From contig NZ_CP013141.1 in assembly GCF_001442535.1 (NCBI RefSeq), positions 4,389,572-4,453,571 on the forward strand: DNA of 64,000 nucleotides, in the 5' to 3' direction. Positions 7,529-17,812 of this stretch are shown piece by piece. Position numbers and translations under genes: made by a program. The notes under the pieces were generated by a model. The model worked only from the letters and a program-made list of their open reading frames with translations. It made no database searches and was not told the DNA's origin. The stretch is from Lysobacter antibioticus. GTDB lineage: Bacteria > Pseudomonadota > Gammaproteobacteria > Xanthomonadales > Xanthomonadaceae. Position 1 is the stretch's first letter; every line of letters starts with the position of its first letter.

Positions 7529-10500
7529 TCAGCCGCCCGGGCCGCGCAGGAAGCGCGCCATCGACACATTGCTGCCGTTGCCCGGGGCCGGCGGGGTGAA
7601 CTCGGCGGCGATGTCGATGAAGCCGCGCATCACCGCGATCTCGCGCGGGGTGCGGTTGAGGGCGTCGCGCATGTCCGGGTTGGCGCCGTGGCGCATCAGG
7701 CGCTGCACCACACGCAACAAACCGTGCAAGGCCGCCAGGTGCAGCGGGCCGAAACCGCGCGGGTCCTGCACGTCGAGCGAGGCGTCGTGGTCGAGCAACA
7801 GTTCCAGGCCGGCGATCAACACGTCTTCGTCTGCCGCGGTACCGGGCTCGGCGCGCGCGCCCAACAGCAACAACAGCGGGGTCGCGCCGGCAGCGGACTG
7901 GTCGGCATCGACGCCGGCCAACAACAAGGTGTCGAACAAGGCCACCAGGCGGCTGCGCTCGCGCGCGGTGAAGCCGAACATCGCCGCGCAATGCAGGGCC
8001 ATGCGGCCTTGCGCGTCGCGGGCCTGGACGTCGGCGCCGGCGGTCAACAGGCGCGCGGCCAAGTCGGTCAGGCCGAGCGCGCAAGCGACCATCAGCACTG
8101 TCAGATCGCCAGGCAGGCGCTGTTCCAGCGAGGCGCCGGCGGCGACCAGGCGGTCGACGATTTCGGCATGGCGCATGCTGACCGCGGCCGACAGCGGGGT
8201 CGCGCCGGAATGCGCGGCGAGTTGCGGGTCGGCGCCGCGCGCGAGCAGCAGGTCGACGACCGCGCGATGGCCGCCACCAGCGGCACGCAGCAGCGCGGTG
8301 CAGCCCTGACTGTCGAGCGCGTCGACCGACAGGCCGAGATCGAGCAGGCGGCGCACCGCGTCGGCGTCGCCGACGATGGCCGCGGCCGGGACGTCCTGCG
8401 CGTGCAAGGGGCGGCGCGGCAGGGCCCAGCCGCGCCAATCCAGCCAGTCGGCCAGATCGCGGCGGCCGGAGGACAGGGCCACGCCGAGCGGGGTCTGGCC
8501 GTCGGCGGCCAACAAATCCGGCGCCGCGCCGTTGGCGACCAGGCGCTTGAGCATGCTCTCGCGGCCGAGTGCGGCGGCCAGGTGCAGGGCGCTCATGCCG
8601 TGGCTGTCGCGGGTGTTGAGGTCGACGCCGGCGGCGAGCAGGCGTTCGAGCAGACGCGACCAGCCCAGGCGCACCGCGATCGCCAGCGGCGGATCGCCGG
8701 CCGGGGTCGGCGAGAACACGTCGGCGCCGCGCTCGATCAGGTCGAGGGCGAACTGCTCCAGGCCGCGGGTGGCCTGATCGCCGGCCGAACAGGTCGCCAG
8801 GAAACGGCCGAGGCCGCCGCGACCGGCCGGCGAGACGCCGTGGCGCAACAAGGCCTGCAGGGCCGGCAGCGCGGCCAGGCCGCGGTCGAGCAAGGCGAAC
8901 ACGACGGTGTCGCCGTGAGCGTCGCGCACGTGCACGTCGGCGCCCTGGCCGAGCAGCCAGTCGATGCGTTCGGCCGACGGGATCTGACCGTCTTCTTCGT
9001 GCAACTGCGCGCCGAGCTCGCTCGGGCTGAGCAGCTTGGCCAGGCCGGTCAGCTCGGCGGCGCGGCCTTCGCGCAGGCCGTCGCGCAGCAGCGCGGCCGG
9101 CATGCGGTCGACGATCACCCGCTCGCCCTCGCCGTCCTCGCTGTCGCCTTCGCCGCTGACCGCGGCCGGCAAGGGGTAGGCGCGGTCGAGCGCGGCCACC
9201 AGCGACCAGCGGCCGGCCTCGGCGGCGCGGTCGACCGCGCGCTTGCCGTGGCGGTCGCGCAGTTCCGGGTCGATGCCGAGATCGAGCAGGCGCACCACCA
9301 GCGGCGGCGAGGCGGTCTCGGCCTGGCAGGCCAGGATCAGCGCGCTGGCGCCGTCGGCGTCGAGCGCCGCGGCTTCGGCGATGCCGCCCTGCGGCAGGTG
9401 TTCGAGCAGGCGTTCGAGCACCGCCGGGCGGGCGCCGCGCGCGGCTTCGAGCAAGGGCGTGCGTTGTTGGGTGTCGATCGCGCCGGCGTCGGCACCGGCG
9501 GCGAGCAGGGCGGTGACGATGTCGAGGTGACCGGCGAACGCGGCCACGTGCAGGGCGCTGCGGCGCTGGCCGTCGCGGGCGTCGATGCGCGCCTTGTGCT
9601 TGAGCAGCAGTTGCACGCCGGCCGGGTCGTCCTCGTCGCCGCCGGCCGCGGCCAGCAGCGCCGGGGCGCCGCCGGGCTGTTCGGTCTTGGCGCCGCGTTC
9701 GAGCAGGAACTTGGCCAGGCGCCAGTTGCCGCTGGCGCAGGCCACGCCGAGCGGGGAGAAACCGTCGTGATTGACCGGATCGAGTTCGGCCTGGGCATCG
9801 CGCAACAAGGCGGCGACGCCGGGGTCGGAACTGCGCGCGGCGTGGTGCAGCGGGGTGTTGCCTTCGTGATCGGCCAGGCGCGGGTCGGCGCCGTTGGCGA
9901 GCAGGGTCATGACCGCGTCGGGGCGGCCGTGCCAGCTGTCGCGGGTGGCGGCCAGCAGCGGGGTCATACCGGCGGTGGCAGCGTTCAGATCGACGCCGGC
10001 GCCGATCAGGGCGCGCAGCAGGCGCAAGTCGGGCAGCACCGCAGCCAGCACCGGCAGGCTGCGCCGGTCGCGATCCTCGGTGGCCGGCAGCACATTGACG
10101 TCGGCGCCGAGCTCGATCAGCTCCAGCGCGCGCTCGACCTTGCCGGCGCGCGCCGCCGCGTACAGGGCCGGCTCCAACGCTTCGTCGTCGCCGAGTTCGT
10201 CGACCTGGGTGACGGTGTCGAGCTCGGGGTCGAAATCGACACCGGGCAGGTAGTCGGCCGGCGCGATCCGCTGCAACAGCACGTGCAGGGCCGGCGAGAC
10301 CAGGGCGAACACCACTGCGAGCGTCCAACGCAGGCCATCGCTCAACAGGCCCGGCCAGGCCAGCACCAGGATCAGCCCGACCAGGCCGGCGACGATGGCC
10401 GCCACGCCAAGGCCGCGCCAGGCGCCGAGATCGAGGTCGGGCAGCCGCGCCCATTGCGGCGCCAGCGCCGCGCCTTCGCGCTCGGCCTCCTGCCACAGCG

Positions 10501-10870
10501 GCCACAAGCGCCACAGCGCCAACAGCGCCAGCCCGGCGACCACGCTCAGGCCCAGCACCGCCAGCAGCGAACCGCTCTGCAACAACGCGCTCAGCGGCCA
10601 GGCCACGAGCACGGCGGTGGCGGCGGTCGCCCCACCCCACAGCGTCGCCAGCACCGGCAATTCGCTGCGCCACTGCGGCGCGGCGTCGCGCCGCTGCCAC
10701 AGGCGCGCGGCGATCGCGAACGCCGGCTGTGCCAGCGCGCCGCCGATCAGCGCCGCCAACGCCCCGCCGACGCTGCCGCCGAAACCGGTCGCCAGGGCCA
10801 GCACCAGGCCGGCGGCGAGCGCGAGGGCGAGATCGCGGGACGAGGCGCGCGAGGTCTGAGCGTCAGGCAT
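7529..10870 (-). CDS. Membrane-anchored ankyrin-repeat protein
   Basis: 1113 residues. ATG at 10870 overlaps the end of the YcgL gene by 8 bases, which suggests translational coupling; longer upstream frames run inside that gene. Residues 1 to about 240 hold five or six hydrophobic segments ([50 protein letters not shown]). The remainder is about 20 ankyrin repeats with the usual G-A-D-V/L...D..G.TPLH.AA pattern, some degenerate, and an interruption of roughly 80 residues around the middle. Ankyrin arrays bind proteins; the partner cannot be told from sequence. The topology suggests an inner-membrane anchor carrying a large soluble scaffold. No catalytic domain is seen. Confidence 0.88.
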   Translation of the reverse strand: MPDAQTSRASSRDLALALAAGLVLALATGFGGSVGGALAALIGGALAQPAFAIAARLWQRRDAAPQWRSELPVLATLWGGATAATAVLVAWPLSALLQSGSLLAVLGLSVVAGLALLALWRLWPLWQEAEREGAALAPQWARLPDLDLGAWRGLGVAAIVAGLVGLILVLAWPGLLSDGLRWTLAVVFALVSPALHVLLQRIAPADYLPGVDFDPELDTVTQVDELGDDEALEPALYAAARAGKVERALELIELGADVNVLPATEDRDRRSLPVLAAVLPDLRLLRALIGAGVDLNAATAGMTPLLAATRDSWHGRPDAVMTLLANGADPRLADHEGNTPLHHAARSSDPGVAALLRDAQAELDPVNHDGFSPLGVACASGNWRLAKFLLERGAKTEQPGGAPALLAAAGGDEDDPAGVQLLLKHKARIDARDGQRRSALHVAAFAGHLDIVTALLAAGADAGAIDTQQRTPLLEAARGARPAVLERLLEHLPQGGIAEAAALDADGASALILACQAETASPPLVVRLLDLGIDPELRDRHGKRAVDRAAEAGRWSLVAALDRAYPLPAAVSGEGDSEDGEGERVIVDRMPAALLRDGLREGRAAELTGLAKLLSPSELGAQLHEEDGQIPSAERIDWLLGQGADVHVRDAHGDTVVFALLDRGLAALPALQALLRHGVSPAGRGGLGRFLATCSAGDQATRGLEQFALDLIERGADVFSPTPAGDPPLAIAVRLGWSRLLERLLAAGVDLNTRDSHGMSALHLAAALGRESMLKRLVANGAAPDLLAADGQTPLGVALSSGRRDLADWLDWRGWALPRRPLHAQDVPAAAIVGDADAVRRLLDLGLSVDALDSQGCTALLRAAGGGHRAVVDLLLARGADPQLAAHSGATPLSAAVSMRHAEIVDRLVAAGASLEQRLPGDLTVLMVACALGLTDLAARLLTAGADVQARDAQGRMALHCAAMFGFTARERSRLVALFDTLLLAGVDADQSAAGATPLLLLLGARAEPGTAADEDVLIAGLELLLDHDASLDVQDPRGFGPLHLAALHGLLRVVQRLMRHGANPDMRDALNRTPREIAVMRGFIDIAAEFTPPAPGNGSNVSMARFLRGPGG

Positions 10871-11120
10871 CGGGTGTTCGCGCCTCCTCGAGGGCCGGCG
10901 GGAACTGGAGATGGAAACCGCGCAGGCGCAGGTTCTCCCGGACCACCGCGGCATCGGCGCGAGCGAGTTTGCGTTCCGGGGTCAACGCGGTTTCGAGCAC
11001 GAACTGCAGGGAGCCCAGTTGATCGCGGACAGCGTCGGGCAAACGGGCGAAATCGTCGCGCTCGCTCAAAAACACATAGGTGTCTGCCTTGCGGAGACTT
11101 TTGTAAACGTAGGCTTGCAT
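10863..11120 (-). CDS. ycgL: YcgL family protein
   Basis: 85 residues, starting at [20 protein letters not shown], the conserved beginning of the YcgL (DUF709) family of small gammaproteobacterial proteins of unsettled function. A longer in-frame extension upstream is unlike the family and is left out. The body continues with [10 protein letters not shown] and [24 protein letters not shown], typical of the family. Its last codons overlap the start of the ankyrin gene, so the two are probably one transcript. The promoter should lie in the 207 bases before it. Confidence 0.88.
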   Translation of the reverse strand: MQAYVYKSLRKADTYVFLSERDDFARLPDAVRDQLGSLQFVLETALTPERKLARADAAVVRENLRLRGFHLQFPPALEEARTPDA

Positions 11121-11327
11121 TAGGGCGGGCGGGTACGGCCGGGGGACGGGTTTTTCTGCGCCGCAGATGTGATGTACAGCATACCCGCCCCTCCGGGTGT
11201 CGCGAACCTGGACGTTCAGCGCCAGGCGCAAGCCGAAGTGGTAGGACCGCCCCGTCGACGATCCAGTCGTGCGGACGGCGGCCCCGATGGGCGGCGTCCC
11301 GGTCCTATCTGCGAACGCCGGGCCGTA

Positions 11328-12332
11328 TCAATGATACCCGGCGTCGGCGGCGATCTTGCCGCGGAACACGCGATACGACCAATACGTGTAGCCGAGGATC
11401 GCCGGCAGCAGCACCACCAGCCCGGCCAGCACGAAGCCCTGCGACGACGGCGGCGAGGCCGCGTCCCAGATCGACAGCCCCGGCACGATGTTCGGCCAGA
11501 TCCCCAGCACCAGGCCGAGGAAGCCGAGCACGAAGAACAGCAGGGCGTAGACGAAGGGCTGGGCGTCGTTGCCCTCGCGCATCACCGCGCGCCACAGGGC
11601 GTAGGCGTTGCCGATCACCAGCAGCGGCACCGGGAACAGCCAGTAGAAATTCCCGCCCTCGAACCAGCGCGCCATGATCCGCGAGTCCAGGAACGGCAGC
11701 CAGGCGCTGACCAGGCCGATGAACACCGCCACCACCAGTACCAGCGGCCGCGCCAGGGTGCGGGCGATCTGCTGCATGCGGCCGTCGGTCTTGAGGATCA
11801 GCCAGGTCGAACCGAGCAGTGCATAACCGAACACCACCGCCGCGCCGGTCAGCATCGAGAACGGGCTGAACCAGTCGAACACGCCGCCGACGTACTTGCC
11901 TTCCTGCATCGGCATGCCTTCGACGATCGCGCCGAGGATCAAGCCTTGCGCGAACGCGCAGAAGATCGAGCCCAGCGCGAACGCCGCGCCCCAGGCTGGC
12001 TTGGCGCGCCGCGCCTTGAAACGGAACTCGAAGGCGACGCCGCGGAACACCAGCGCGATCAACATCAGCAACACCGGCAGATACAGCGCCGACAGCACCA
12101 GCGCATACGCTTTCGGGAACGCGGCGAGCAAGCCCGCGCCTCCGAGCACCAGCCAGGTTTCGTTGCCGTCCCAGATTGGGGCGGCGGTGTTCATCATGTG
12201 ATCGAGCTGGCCCTCGTCCTCGGCGAACGGCGCCAGGATGCCGAGGCCGAGCACGAAACCGTCGAGCAACACGTACATCAGCACGCCGAAGCCGATCACG
12301 CCGAACCAGATCACGGGCAGCCAGTATTCCAT
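11328..12332 (-). CDS. cydB: Cytochrome bd-type ubiquinol oxidase subunit II
   Basis: 334 residues, multi-spanning inner-membrane protein. The start MEYWLPVIWFGVIGFGVLMYVLLDGFDLG-like segment, WDGNETWLVLGGAGLLAAFP and the later FRGVAFEFR motif are classical CydB landmarks. It is the second subunit of the quinol oxidase that reduces oxygen to water without pumping protons. It begins 70 bases after cydA on the same strand. No cydX-like small reading frame is visible in the 200 bases after it, and cydD/cydC are not nearby. Confidence 0.95.
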   Translation of the reverse strand: MEYWLPVIWFGVIGFGVLMYVLLDGFVLGLGILAPFAEDEGQLDHMMNTAAPIWDGNETWLVLGGAGLLAAFPKAYALVLSALYLPVLLMLIALVFRGVAFEFRFKARRAKPAWGAAFALGSIFCAFAQGLILGAIVEGMPMQEGKYVGGVFDWFSPFSMLTGAAVVFGYALLGSTWLILKTDGRMQQIARTLARPLVLVVAVFIGLVSAWLPFLDSRIMARWFEGGNFYWLFPVPLLVIGNAYALWRAVMREGNDAQPFVYALLFFVLGFLGLVLGIWPNIVPGLSIWDAASPPSSQGFVLAGLVVLLPAILGYTYWSYRVFRGKIAADAGYH

Positions 12333-12402
12333 CGTCCTTACTCCATCGTGCTTTGCGTGAGCGCGCGAAACCGGTGTGCGCCGGCGCGCGCCGGGCCGGC
12401 GC

Positions 12403-13818
12403 CTAGGCGTCGGCTTCGCTGGATTCGTCCGGCAGCGACAGCGGTCGCGCCGGGGTCTTTTCGCCCTGCTCGTTGCGCGGTGGCGGTTCGTGCGGATGCG
12501 GGCCCTTGCGGATCAGCTTGACCAGATAGCCGATGCCGGCGCCGAAGACCACGAAGTAGACCACCGCGAACACGATCAGCGAGGTCATCACGCTGGCCGC
12601 CGCGATCGGGCTGACCGCATCGGCGGTACGCAACAAGCCATAGATCACGTACGGCTGGCGGCCGATCTCGACCACGTACCAACCCGACAGCAAGGCGACG
12701 AAACCGCTCAGGGTCAGCACGCGCCAGCCCCACAACGTCGCGCGCGATTGGTACAAACGCCCACGCCACCATTGCCATAGCGAGAACAGCACCAGCAGCA
12801 GCATCGCCACGCCGAGCCCGACCATGATGCGGAAGGCGTAGAACACCGGCTTGACCGGAGGCCGCTCGCTGGCCGGGACCGACTTGAGCGGCTGGATGTC
12901 GCCGTCGAGGGTGTGGGTGAGGATCAGGCTGCCGAGCTTGGGCACCGCGATTTCGTAGTCGTTGCGTTCGGCCTTTTCGTTCGGCACCGCGAACAGGATC
13001 AACGGCACGCCTTCGCCGGGCGCGCCCGACTCCCAGTGCGCCTCCATCGCCGCGACCTTGATCGGCTGATGCTCGCGCACGTTCAAACCGTGCAGGTCGC
13101 CGACGAACACCTGCGCCGGCACCGTGATCGCGGCGAAGATCACCGCCGCCTTGAGCATGCGCTTGCCGGCTTCGACGTGCACGCCGCGCAGCAGATACGA
13201 GGCCGCGACGCCGCCGATCACGAAGCAGGTGGTGATGAACGCCGCCAGCACCATGTGGGCGAGGCGATAGGGGAACGACGGGTTGAAAACGATCGCCCAC
13301 CAGCTGTCGGGCTCGAACACGCCTTCGACGATCTTGTAGCCGGCCGGCGTCTGCATCCAACTGTTGGCCGAGATGATCCAGAACGTAGAAATCAGCGTGC
13401 CCAGCGCGACCATGCAGGTGGCGAGGAAATGCATGCGTTCCTTGACCCGGCTCCAGCCGAACAGCATCACCCCGAGGAAGGTCGCTTCGAGGAAGAACGC
13501 GGTCAGCACCTCGTAGGACAGCAGCGGGCCGAGGATATTGCCGGCCTGCTCGCTGAGCACCGCCCAGTTGGTGCCGAACTGGAAACTCATGACGATGCCC
13601 GAGACCACGCCCATGCCGAACGACACGGCGAAGACCTTGGTCCAGAAGAAGTACAGATCGCGCCAGAGCGTGTCGCGGGTGCGCAGCCAGCGCCATTCGA
13701 CGAAGGCCAGCCAACTGGCCAGGCCGATGGTGAAGGCCGGGAACAGGATGTGGAACGAGATCACGAAGCCGAACTGGATACGCGACAGCAGCAGGGCGTC
13801 CACGTGTATTGCCTCCAC
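12403..13818 (-). CDS. cydA: Cytochrome bd-type ubiquinol oxidase subunit I
   Basis: 471 residues. It carries the haem and quinol sites of the bd oxidase. Conserved landmarks are the N-terminal SRIQFGFVISFHILFP with haem-ligand candidate His23, GTNWAVLSEQAGNILGPLLSYE, PYRLAHMVLAA with the second ligand histidine, the quinol-loop start GDLHGLNVREHQPIKVAAMEA, and the GRQP motif near residue 375. The quinol loop is short, as in CioA-type enzymes, which tend to be cyanide-insensitive; that subtype is an inference. The C-terminus is a proline-rich polar tail. It is first gene of the cydA-cydB pair; the 5' region is 524 bases long and shared with the divergent peptidase gene. Confidence 0.95.
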   Translation of the reverse strand: MEAIHVDALLLSRIQFGFVISFHILFPAFTIGLASWLAFVEWRWLRTRDTLWRDLYFFWTKVFAVSFGMGVVSGIVMSFQFGTNWAVLSEQAGNILGPLLSYEVLTAFFLEATFLGVMLFGWSRVKERMHFLATCMVALGTLISTFWIISANSWMQTPAGYKIVEGVFEPDSWWAIVFNPSFPYRLAHMVLAAFITTCFVIGGVAASYLLRGVHVEAGKRMLKAAVIFAAITVPAQVFVGDLHGLNVREHQPIKVAAMEAHWESGAPGEGVPLILFAVPNEKAERNDYEIAVPKLGSLILTHTLDGDIQPLKSVPASERPPVKPVFYAFRIMVGLGVAMLLLVLFSLWQWWRGRLYQSRATLWGWRVLTLSGFVALLSGWYVVEIGRQPYVIYGLLRTADAVSPIAAASVMTSLIVFAVVYFVVFGAGIGYLVKLIRKGPHPHEPPPRNEQGEKTPARPLSLPDESSEADA

Positions 13819-14342
13819 GGCGCCATACAGTGCGCCGGCCTGTTCATCTTGCGCCGCAGTCTGGGCGCGGTAAACGCGGATTACGGCGATTTCCTCGAAT
13901 CACATAAACCGCAAAGACGTGATCGCGACGTGTTGATGCGGTGCGGATGCGGCGGCGCTGCCCACTGGCGACCGCGGCAAGATCGCGTCGCCTCAAGGCT
14001 TCGATGAGATCGCGAACGCGCTTGCCGGGCCCGGGACTGCATCACGAAACCGCGCGTTTGCGGCCGGACTCGTGCGACAAAATGCGACACGCGGCCATGG
14101 CGCGCGCGCGGCCGCTGCGAAGGGCGATCCGCGCCGGCGCGGCGATGCGCCTGAGGCCGGTTGCGGCAAAGCCGGCGAGCAGGCTCGGACAAACCGCCGG
14201 AGCGGGCCCGCCGCGCCGCCGATTCATCAGCCGCGACCCTCGCCGGAGCCGGCGATCATGGGCCTGGGCATGACCAACGGCCGGCCCGTCGGACGCTATC
14301 TGGCTGCTACCCTGCGCGGACTTTTGTCCCAGAGCCCGCTCG
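13819..14342. other. Gene-free divergent region between cydA and S9 peptidase
   Basis: 524 bases. I see no gene and no clear palindromic regulator site; an FNR/ANR-type box was looked for upstream of cydA and not found convincingly. Promoters for cydA (minus) and the peptidase (plus) must lie here. Confidence 0.4.
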
Positions 14343-16733
14343 ATGCGCCTTTCCTTCGTCACGCTAGCCGCGCTGCCCTGCGCGCTGTTCGCCTCCGCCG
14401 CCTTCGCCCAGGCCGCCGCGCCGCTGACCCTGGCCGACACCATGGCCAACCCGGACTGGATCGGAGCGCCGGTCGAACGCGCCTGGTGGAGTTGGGACGG
14501 CCAGCGCGTGCAGTACCAGCTCAAGCGCGACGACTCGATCATCCGCGACACCTGGCAGGTGGGCGTCGCTGGCGGTACGCCGCAGCGCCTCGACGGCGCC
14601 GCGCGCAACGATCTCGACGGCGCCAGTCCGGCCTACGACGCCCAGCGCACACGCATGGCCTTCGTGCGCAACGGCGACATCTTCGTGCGCGACCTGCGCA
14701 GCGGCGCGCTGACCCAGGTCACCCGCAGCAACGACACCGAGTCGCGTCCGCAGTGGAGCCGCGACGGCAACCTGGTGTTCCGCGTCGATAACCAGTGGTA
14801 CCAGTGGCGCGCCGGCCAAGGCCTGAGCCAGGCGGCCCAGGTCCGCGCCGAGAACGACCCGGCCAAGGCGCCGAAAGCCGACGATCTGCGCGAACGCCAG
14901 CTCGCCATGCTGCAGACCCTGCGCGAGGACCGCGCCCAGCGCGAAGCCGCGCGCGAACAGGACGAAGCCTGGCGCCGCAGCGACGGCAGCCGCGCGCCGA
15001 AGCCGACCTATCTCGGCGACGACGTCGAGATCGTCGACAGCGCGCTCTCGCCCGATGCGCGCTGGCTGCTCGTCGTCACCCAGGCCAAGAAGGGCGATTC
15101 CGGCGCCGCCGGCAAGATGCCCAAGTACGTGACCGAGTCGGGCTACGAGGAATTCGAGGAAGTCCGCACCCGCGTGGGCCGCAACGAACCGCTGCCGCAG
15201 AAGCTGTGGCTGGTCGACGTCGCCAACGCCAAGGCCAGCGAACTCAAGTTCGGCGGCCTGCCCGGCATCGGCGAGGACCCGCTCGCGGCGCTGCGCAAGG
15301 CCGCCAAGAAGGACCCGCTGAAGGGCGAACGCCCGGTCCGCATCGAAACCGACGGCGACGGCAGCGGCGTCTCGATCCGCTGGAGCGACGACGGCCGCCA
15401 GGCCGCGGTGCTGGTGCGCGCGATCGACAACAAGGATCGCTGGCTGGCCTCGGTCGATCTCGGCAAGGCCGCGCTGCAGACCCGTCACCGCCTCACCGAT
15501 GCGGCCTGGATCGGCTGGAACTTCAACGATTTCGGCTGGCTGCCCGACCCCGGCAAGGGCGAGAGCGATCTGTGGCTGCTGTCGGAACAGAGCGGCTATT
15601 CGCACCTGTACGTCGCCAGCGGCGGCGGCGCGCCGCGCGCCATCACCTCCGGCCGCTGGGAAGTGTCCGAGCCGGAACTGAGCGCCGACGGCAAGACCTT
15701 CTTTTTCCTGTGCAACCGCAAGTGGCCGGGCGACTACGAAGTCTGCGCGGTCGACCGCAACGGCGGCGCGGTGCGCGAAGTGACCGCGCTCGACGGCGTC
15801 GAGAACTTCATGCTCTCGCCCGACGGCCGTAAGGTGCTGGTGCGCCATTCCGACAGCTACACCCCGCCGCAGCTCGCCGTGGTCGACAGCAGCGGCGAGA
15901 ACACCGTCGCCCTGACCGACACCCGCAAGCCGGGCTTCAGCGCGCGCGAATGGATCCAGCCCGAGTACGTGCAGGTACCTTCCAAGCACGGCGCCGGCAC
16001 CGTCTGGGGCAAGTTCTACGGGCCGAAGAATTACCAGCCGGGCAAGAAGTACCCGATCGTGATGTTCGTGCACGGCGCCGGTTACCTGCAGAACGTCAGT
16101 GCGCGTTATCCGAACTACTTCCGCGAGCAGATGTTCCACAACCTGCTGGTCCAGGAAGGCTATGTCGTGCTCGACCTCGATTACCGCGCCTCCGAAGGCT
16201 ACGGCCGCGACTGGCGCACCGCGATCTACCGGCAGATGGGCCACCCGGAACTCGAGGATTATCTGGACGGCCTGGAATGGCTGGTCGCCAACAAGCAGGG
16301 CGACCGCGACCGCGCCGGCATCTACGGCGGCTCCTACGGCGGCTTCATGACCTTCATGGCGCTGTTCCGCGAGCCCGGCACCTTCAAGGCCGGCGCCGCG
16401 CTGCGCCCGGTCGCCGACTGGTCGCAGTACAACCACGAATACACCTCGAACATCCTCAACACCCCCGAGCTCGACCCGGAGGCCTACAAGAAGTCCTCGC
16501 CGATCGAATACGCCGGCGGCCTCAAGGATCACCTGCTGATCGCCCACGGCATGATCGACGACAACGTGTTCTTCAAGGACTCGGTGATGCTGAGCCAGCG
16601 CCTGATCGAACTGCGCAAGGACAAGTGGGAACTCGCGCCCTACCCGATGGAGCGCCACAGCTTCGTGCGCGCCGACTCGTGGTACGACGAATACCGCCGC
16701 ATCCACGAGCTGTTCAATCGCACCTTGAAGTAA
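14343..16733 (+). CDS. Secreted S9-family (prolyl oligopeptidase / DPP-like) serine peptidase
   Basis: 796 residues. Residues 1-22 form a signal peptide ending in SAAFAQ. Residues 30 to about 530 resemble the DPP IV-type beta-propeller with repeated WSxDG turns. The C-terminal alpha/beta-hydrolase domain has the nucleophile Ser664 in GGSYGG, acid Asp739/740 in HGMIDDNVFF, and His772 in MERHSF. Family knowledge: such enzymes cleave short peptides, often after proline, in the periplasm or outside. The next gene begins 8 bases after the stop and may be cotranscribed. Substrate preference cannot be set from sequence. Confidence 0.9.
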   Translation: MRLSFVTLAALPCALFASAAFAQAAAPLTLADTMANPDWIGAPVERAWWSWDGQRVQYQLKRDDSIIRDTWQVGVAGGTPQRLDGAARNDLDGASPAYDAQRTRMAFVRNGDIFVRDLRSGALTQVTRSNDTESRPQWSRDGNLVFRVDNQWYQWRAGQGLSQAAQVRAENDPAKAPKADDLRERQLAMLQTLREDRAQREAAREQDEAWRRSDGSRAPKPTYLGDDVEIVDSALSPDARWLLVVTQAKKGDSGAAGKMPKYVTESGYEEFEEVRTRVGRNEPLPQKLWLVDVANAKASELKFGGLPGIGEDPLAALRKAAKKDPLKGERPVRIETDGDGSGVSIRWSDDGRQAAVLVRAIDNKDRWLASVDLGKAALQTRHRLTDAAWIGWNFNDFGWLPDPGKGESDLWLLSEQSGYSHLYVASGGGAPRAITSGRWEVSEPELSADGKTFFFLCNRKWPGDYEVCAVDRNGGAVREVTALDGVENFMLSPDGRKVLVRHSDSYTPPQLAVVDSSGENTVALTDTRKPGFSAREWIQPEYVQVPSKHGAGTVWGKFYGPKNYQPGKKYPIVMFVHGAGYLQNVSARYPNYFREQMFHNLLVQEGYVVLDLDYRASEGYGRDWRTAIYRQMGHPELEDYLDGLEWLVANKQGDRDRAGIYGGSYGGFMTFMALFREPGTFKAGAALRPVADWSQYNHEYTSNILNTPELDPEAYKKSSPIEYAGGLKDHLLIAHGMIDDNVFFKDSVMLSQRLIELRKDKWELAPYPMERHSFVRADSWYDEYRRIHELFNRTLK

Positions 16734-16741
16734 GCGAATCG

Positions 16742-17767
16742 ATGACGAAAGCTTCGCGCAACGCTTTCGTCATCGTCGCCGCCGGCCTGTGGTCGGCGGC
16801 GTGGAGCGCCTTGCCTTACGCGATCTATCACCGGCTCGACGAGCCGATACGCTCGCAGATGCTGGAAACCGCCAGCATCCTCGGCTTGGTGCTGGGCAAG
16901 TGGCTGGGCTTGACCGCGACACCCGGGCAAGCCCTTCAGGTCGCAGGCATTTTCCTCGCGGTTGCCACACTTGCCGCGATCTGGCTAGCGACACTGTCTT
17001 GGCTCGATCGTCGGGTCGATTCCGCACGTTTGGTGCGCTGGGGGTTGCAGACCGCGCCGATGCTGGCCGTTTGGCTGTTCGGGATAGTAGCGAGCGTGAC
17101 CATCACGCGCGGCATGTCGTCGAATCTGGCCGTCGTGAGCTGGTTGATCAATATCGTCAGCTTTATCGCACTGCCGGCATTCTGTTGGCGCGCGGAGATC
17201 GTGGATGCGGCGTCGCCGCCACGCTTTTGGGGCGGGGCTTGGCCCGGCCTGTCCGCGCTCGGATTCGCGGCCCTGATGGCTACGTTGTATTTCATGATCT
17301 CTGCTGCGCTCGACCTGCTCCCCCGCGCAGTATCCGGGAGCGATCTGATCATGGCGCTGACCGACCTATCGATCACCACGATTCTGTTTGCAGCAGCCGC
17401 AGCGCCGTGGCTGCAACGCGCGCACGGCAGCGCAGTGCTGACCGCGGCGGCACGAGCCATGCATCCTGCGACGTTACGCGCCGTTCTGGCCGTGCAACTG
17501 CGAATACAGGGATTCCTGTTGCTCGCGCTGGCTCCGCCGATCCTGGTGATTACGGCCGATGTGATCTACTTCATGCCCGAGGCCGAAGCCGCATTCTCCC
17601 GCGCAGGACGCGAATCGCCCGCCCTGCTGGCTCGTTGGGCGGCCTTCGAGCATTGGGTCGACTGGGTGTGGTCGATTCCGATCGCCGCGATACTGAGCTG
17701 GATGACCATGATTTGCGTCGCGCGAGCCCTGCGACAATCCGCGCCGGACACCGCCTCGCCGATCTGA
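16742..17767 (+). CDS. Unknown multi-spanning membrane protein
   Basis: 341 residues with about eight hydrophobic segments (NAFVIVAAGLWSAAWSALP, VAGIFLAVATLAAIWLATL, APMLAVWLFGIVASVTI, LGFAALMATLYFMISAAL, TILFAAAAAPWL, GFLLLALAPPILVITADV, WSIPIAAILSWMTMICVA). I recognise no family. The ATG follows the peptidase stop by only 8 bases. Codon use is a little less GC-rich at third positions than in neighbours, which hints at weaker selection or a different origin but is not strong evidence. Confidence 0.7.
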   Translation: MTKASRNAFVIVAAGLWSAAWSALPYAIYHRLDEPIRSQMLETASILGLVLGKWLGLTATPGQALQVAGIFLAVATLAAIWLATLSWLDRRVDSARLVRWGLQTAPMLAVWLFGIVASVTITRGMSSNLAVVSWLINIVSFIALPAFCWRAEIVDAASPPRFWGGAWPGLSALGFAALMATLYFMISAALDLLPRAVSGSDLIMALTDLSITTILFAAAAAPWLQRAHGSAVLTAAARAMHPATLRAVLAVQLRIQGFLLLALAPPILVITADVIYFMPEAEAAFSRAGRESPALLARWAAFEHWVDWVWSIPIAAILSWMTMICVARALRQSAPDTASPI

Positions 17768-17812
17768 CCGATGCAGCAAGTCAGTCGTCGCGGGGCTCGC
17801 TAGAATACGCCC

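Noticed and set aside
7445..11677. A 1410-residue open frame on the plus strand over the ankyrin and ycgL genes
   Set aside because: Antisense of the ankyrin array; low-complexity Gln/Arg composition and no leader, motif or ribosome site.
13819..14342. FNR/ANR box for cydAB and short frames in the divergent gap
   Set aside because: No TTGAT-N4-ATCAA-like sequence with acceptable match; the short frames lack ribosome sites.
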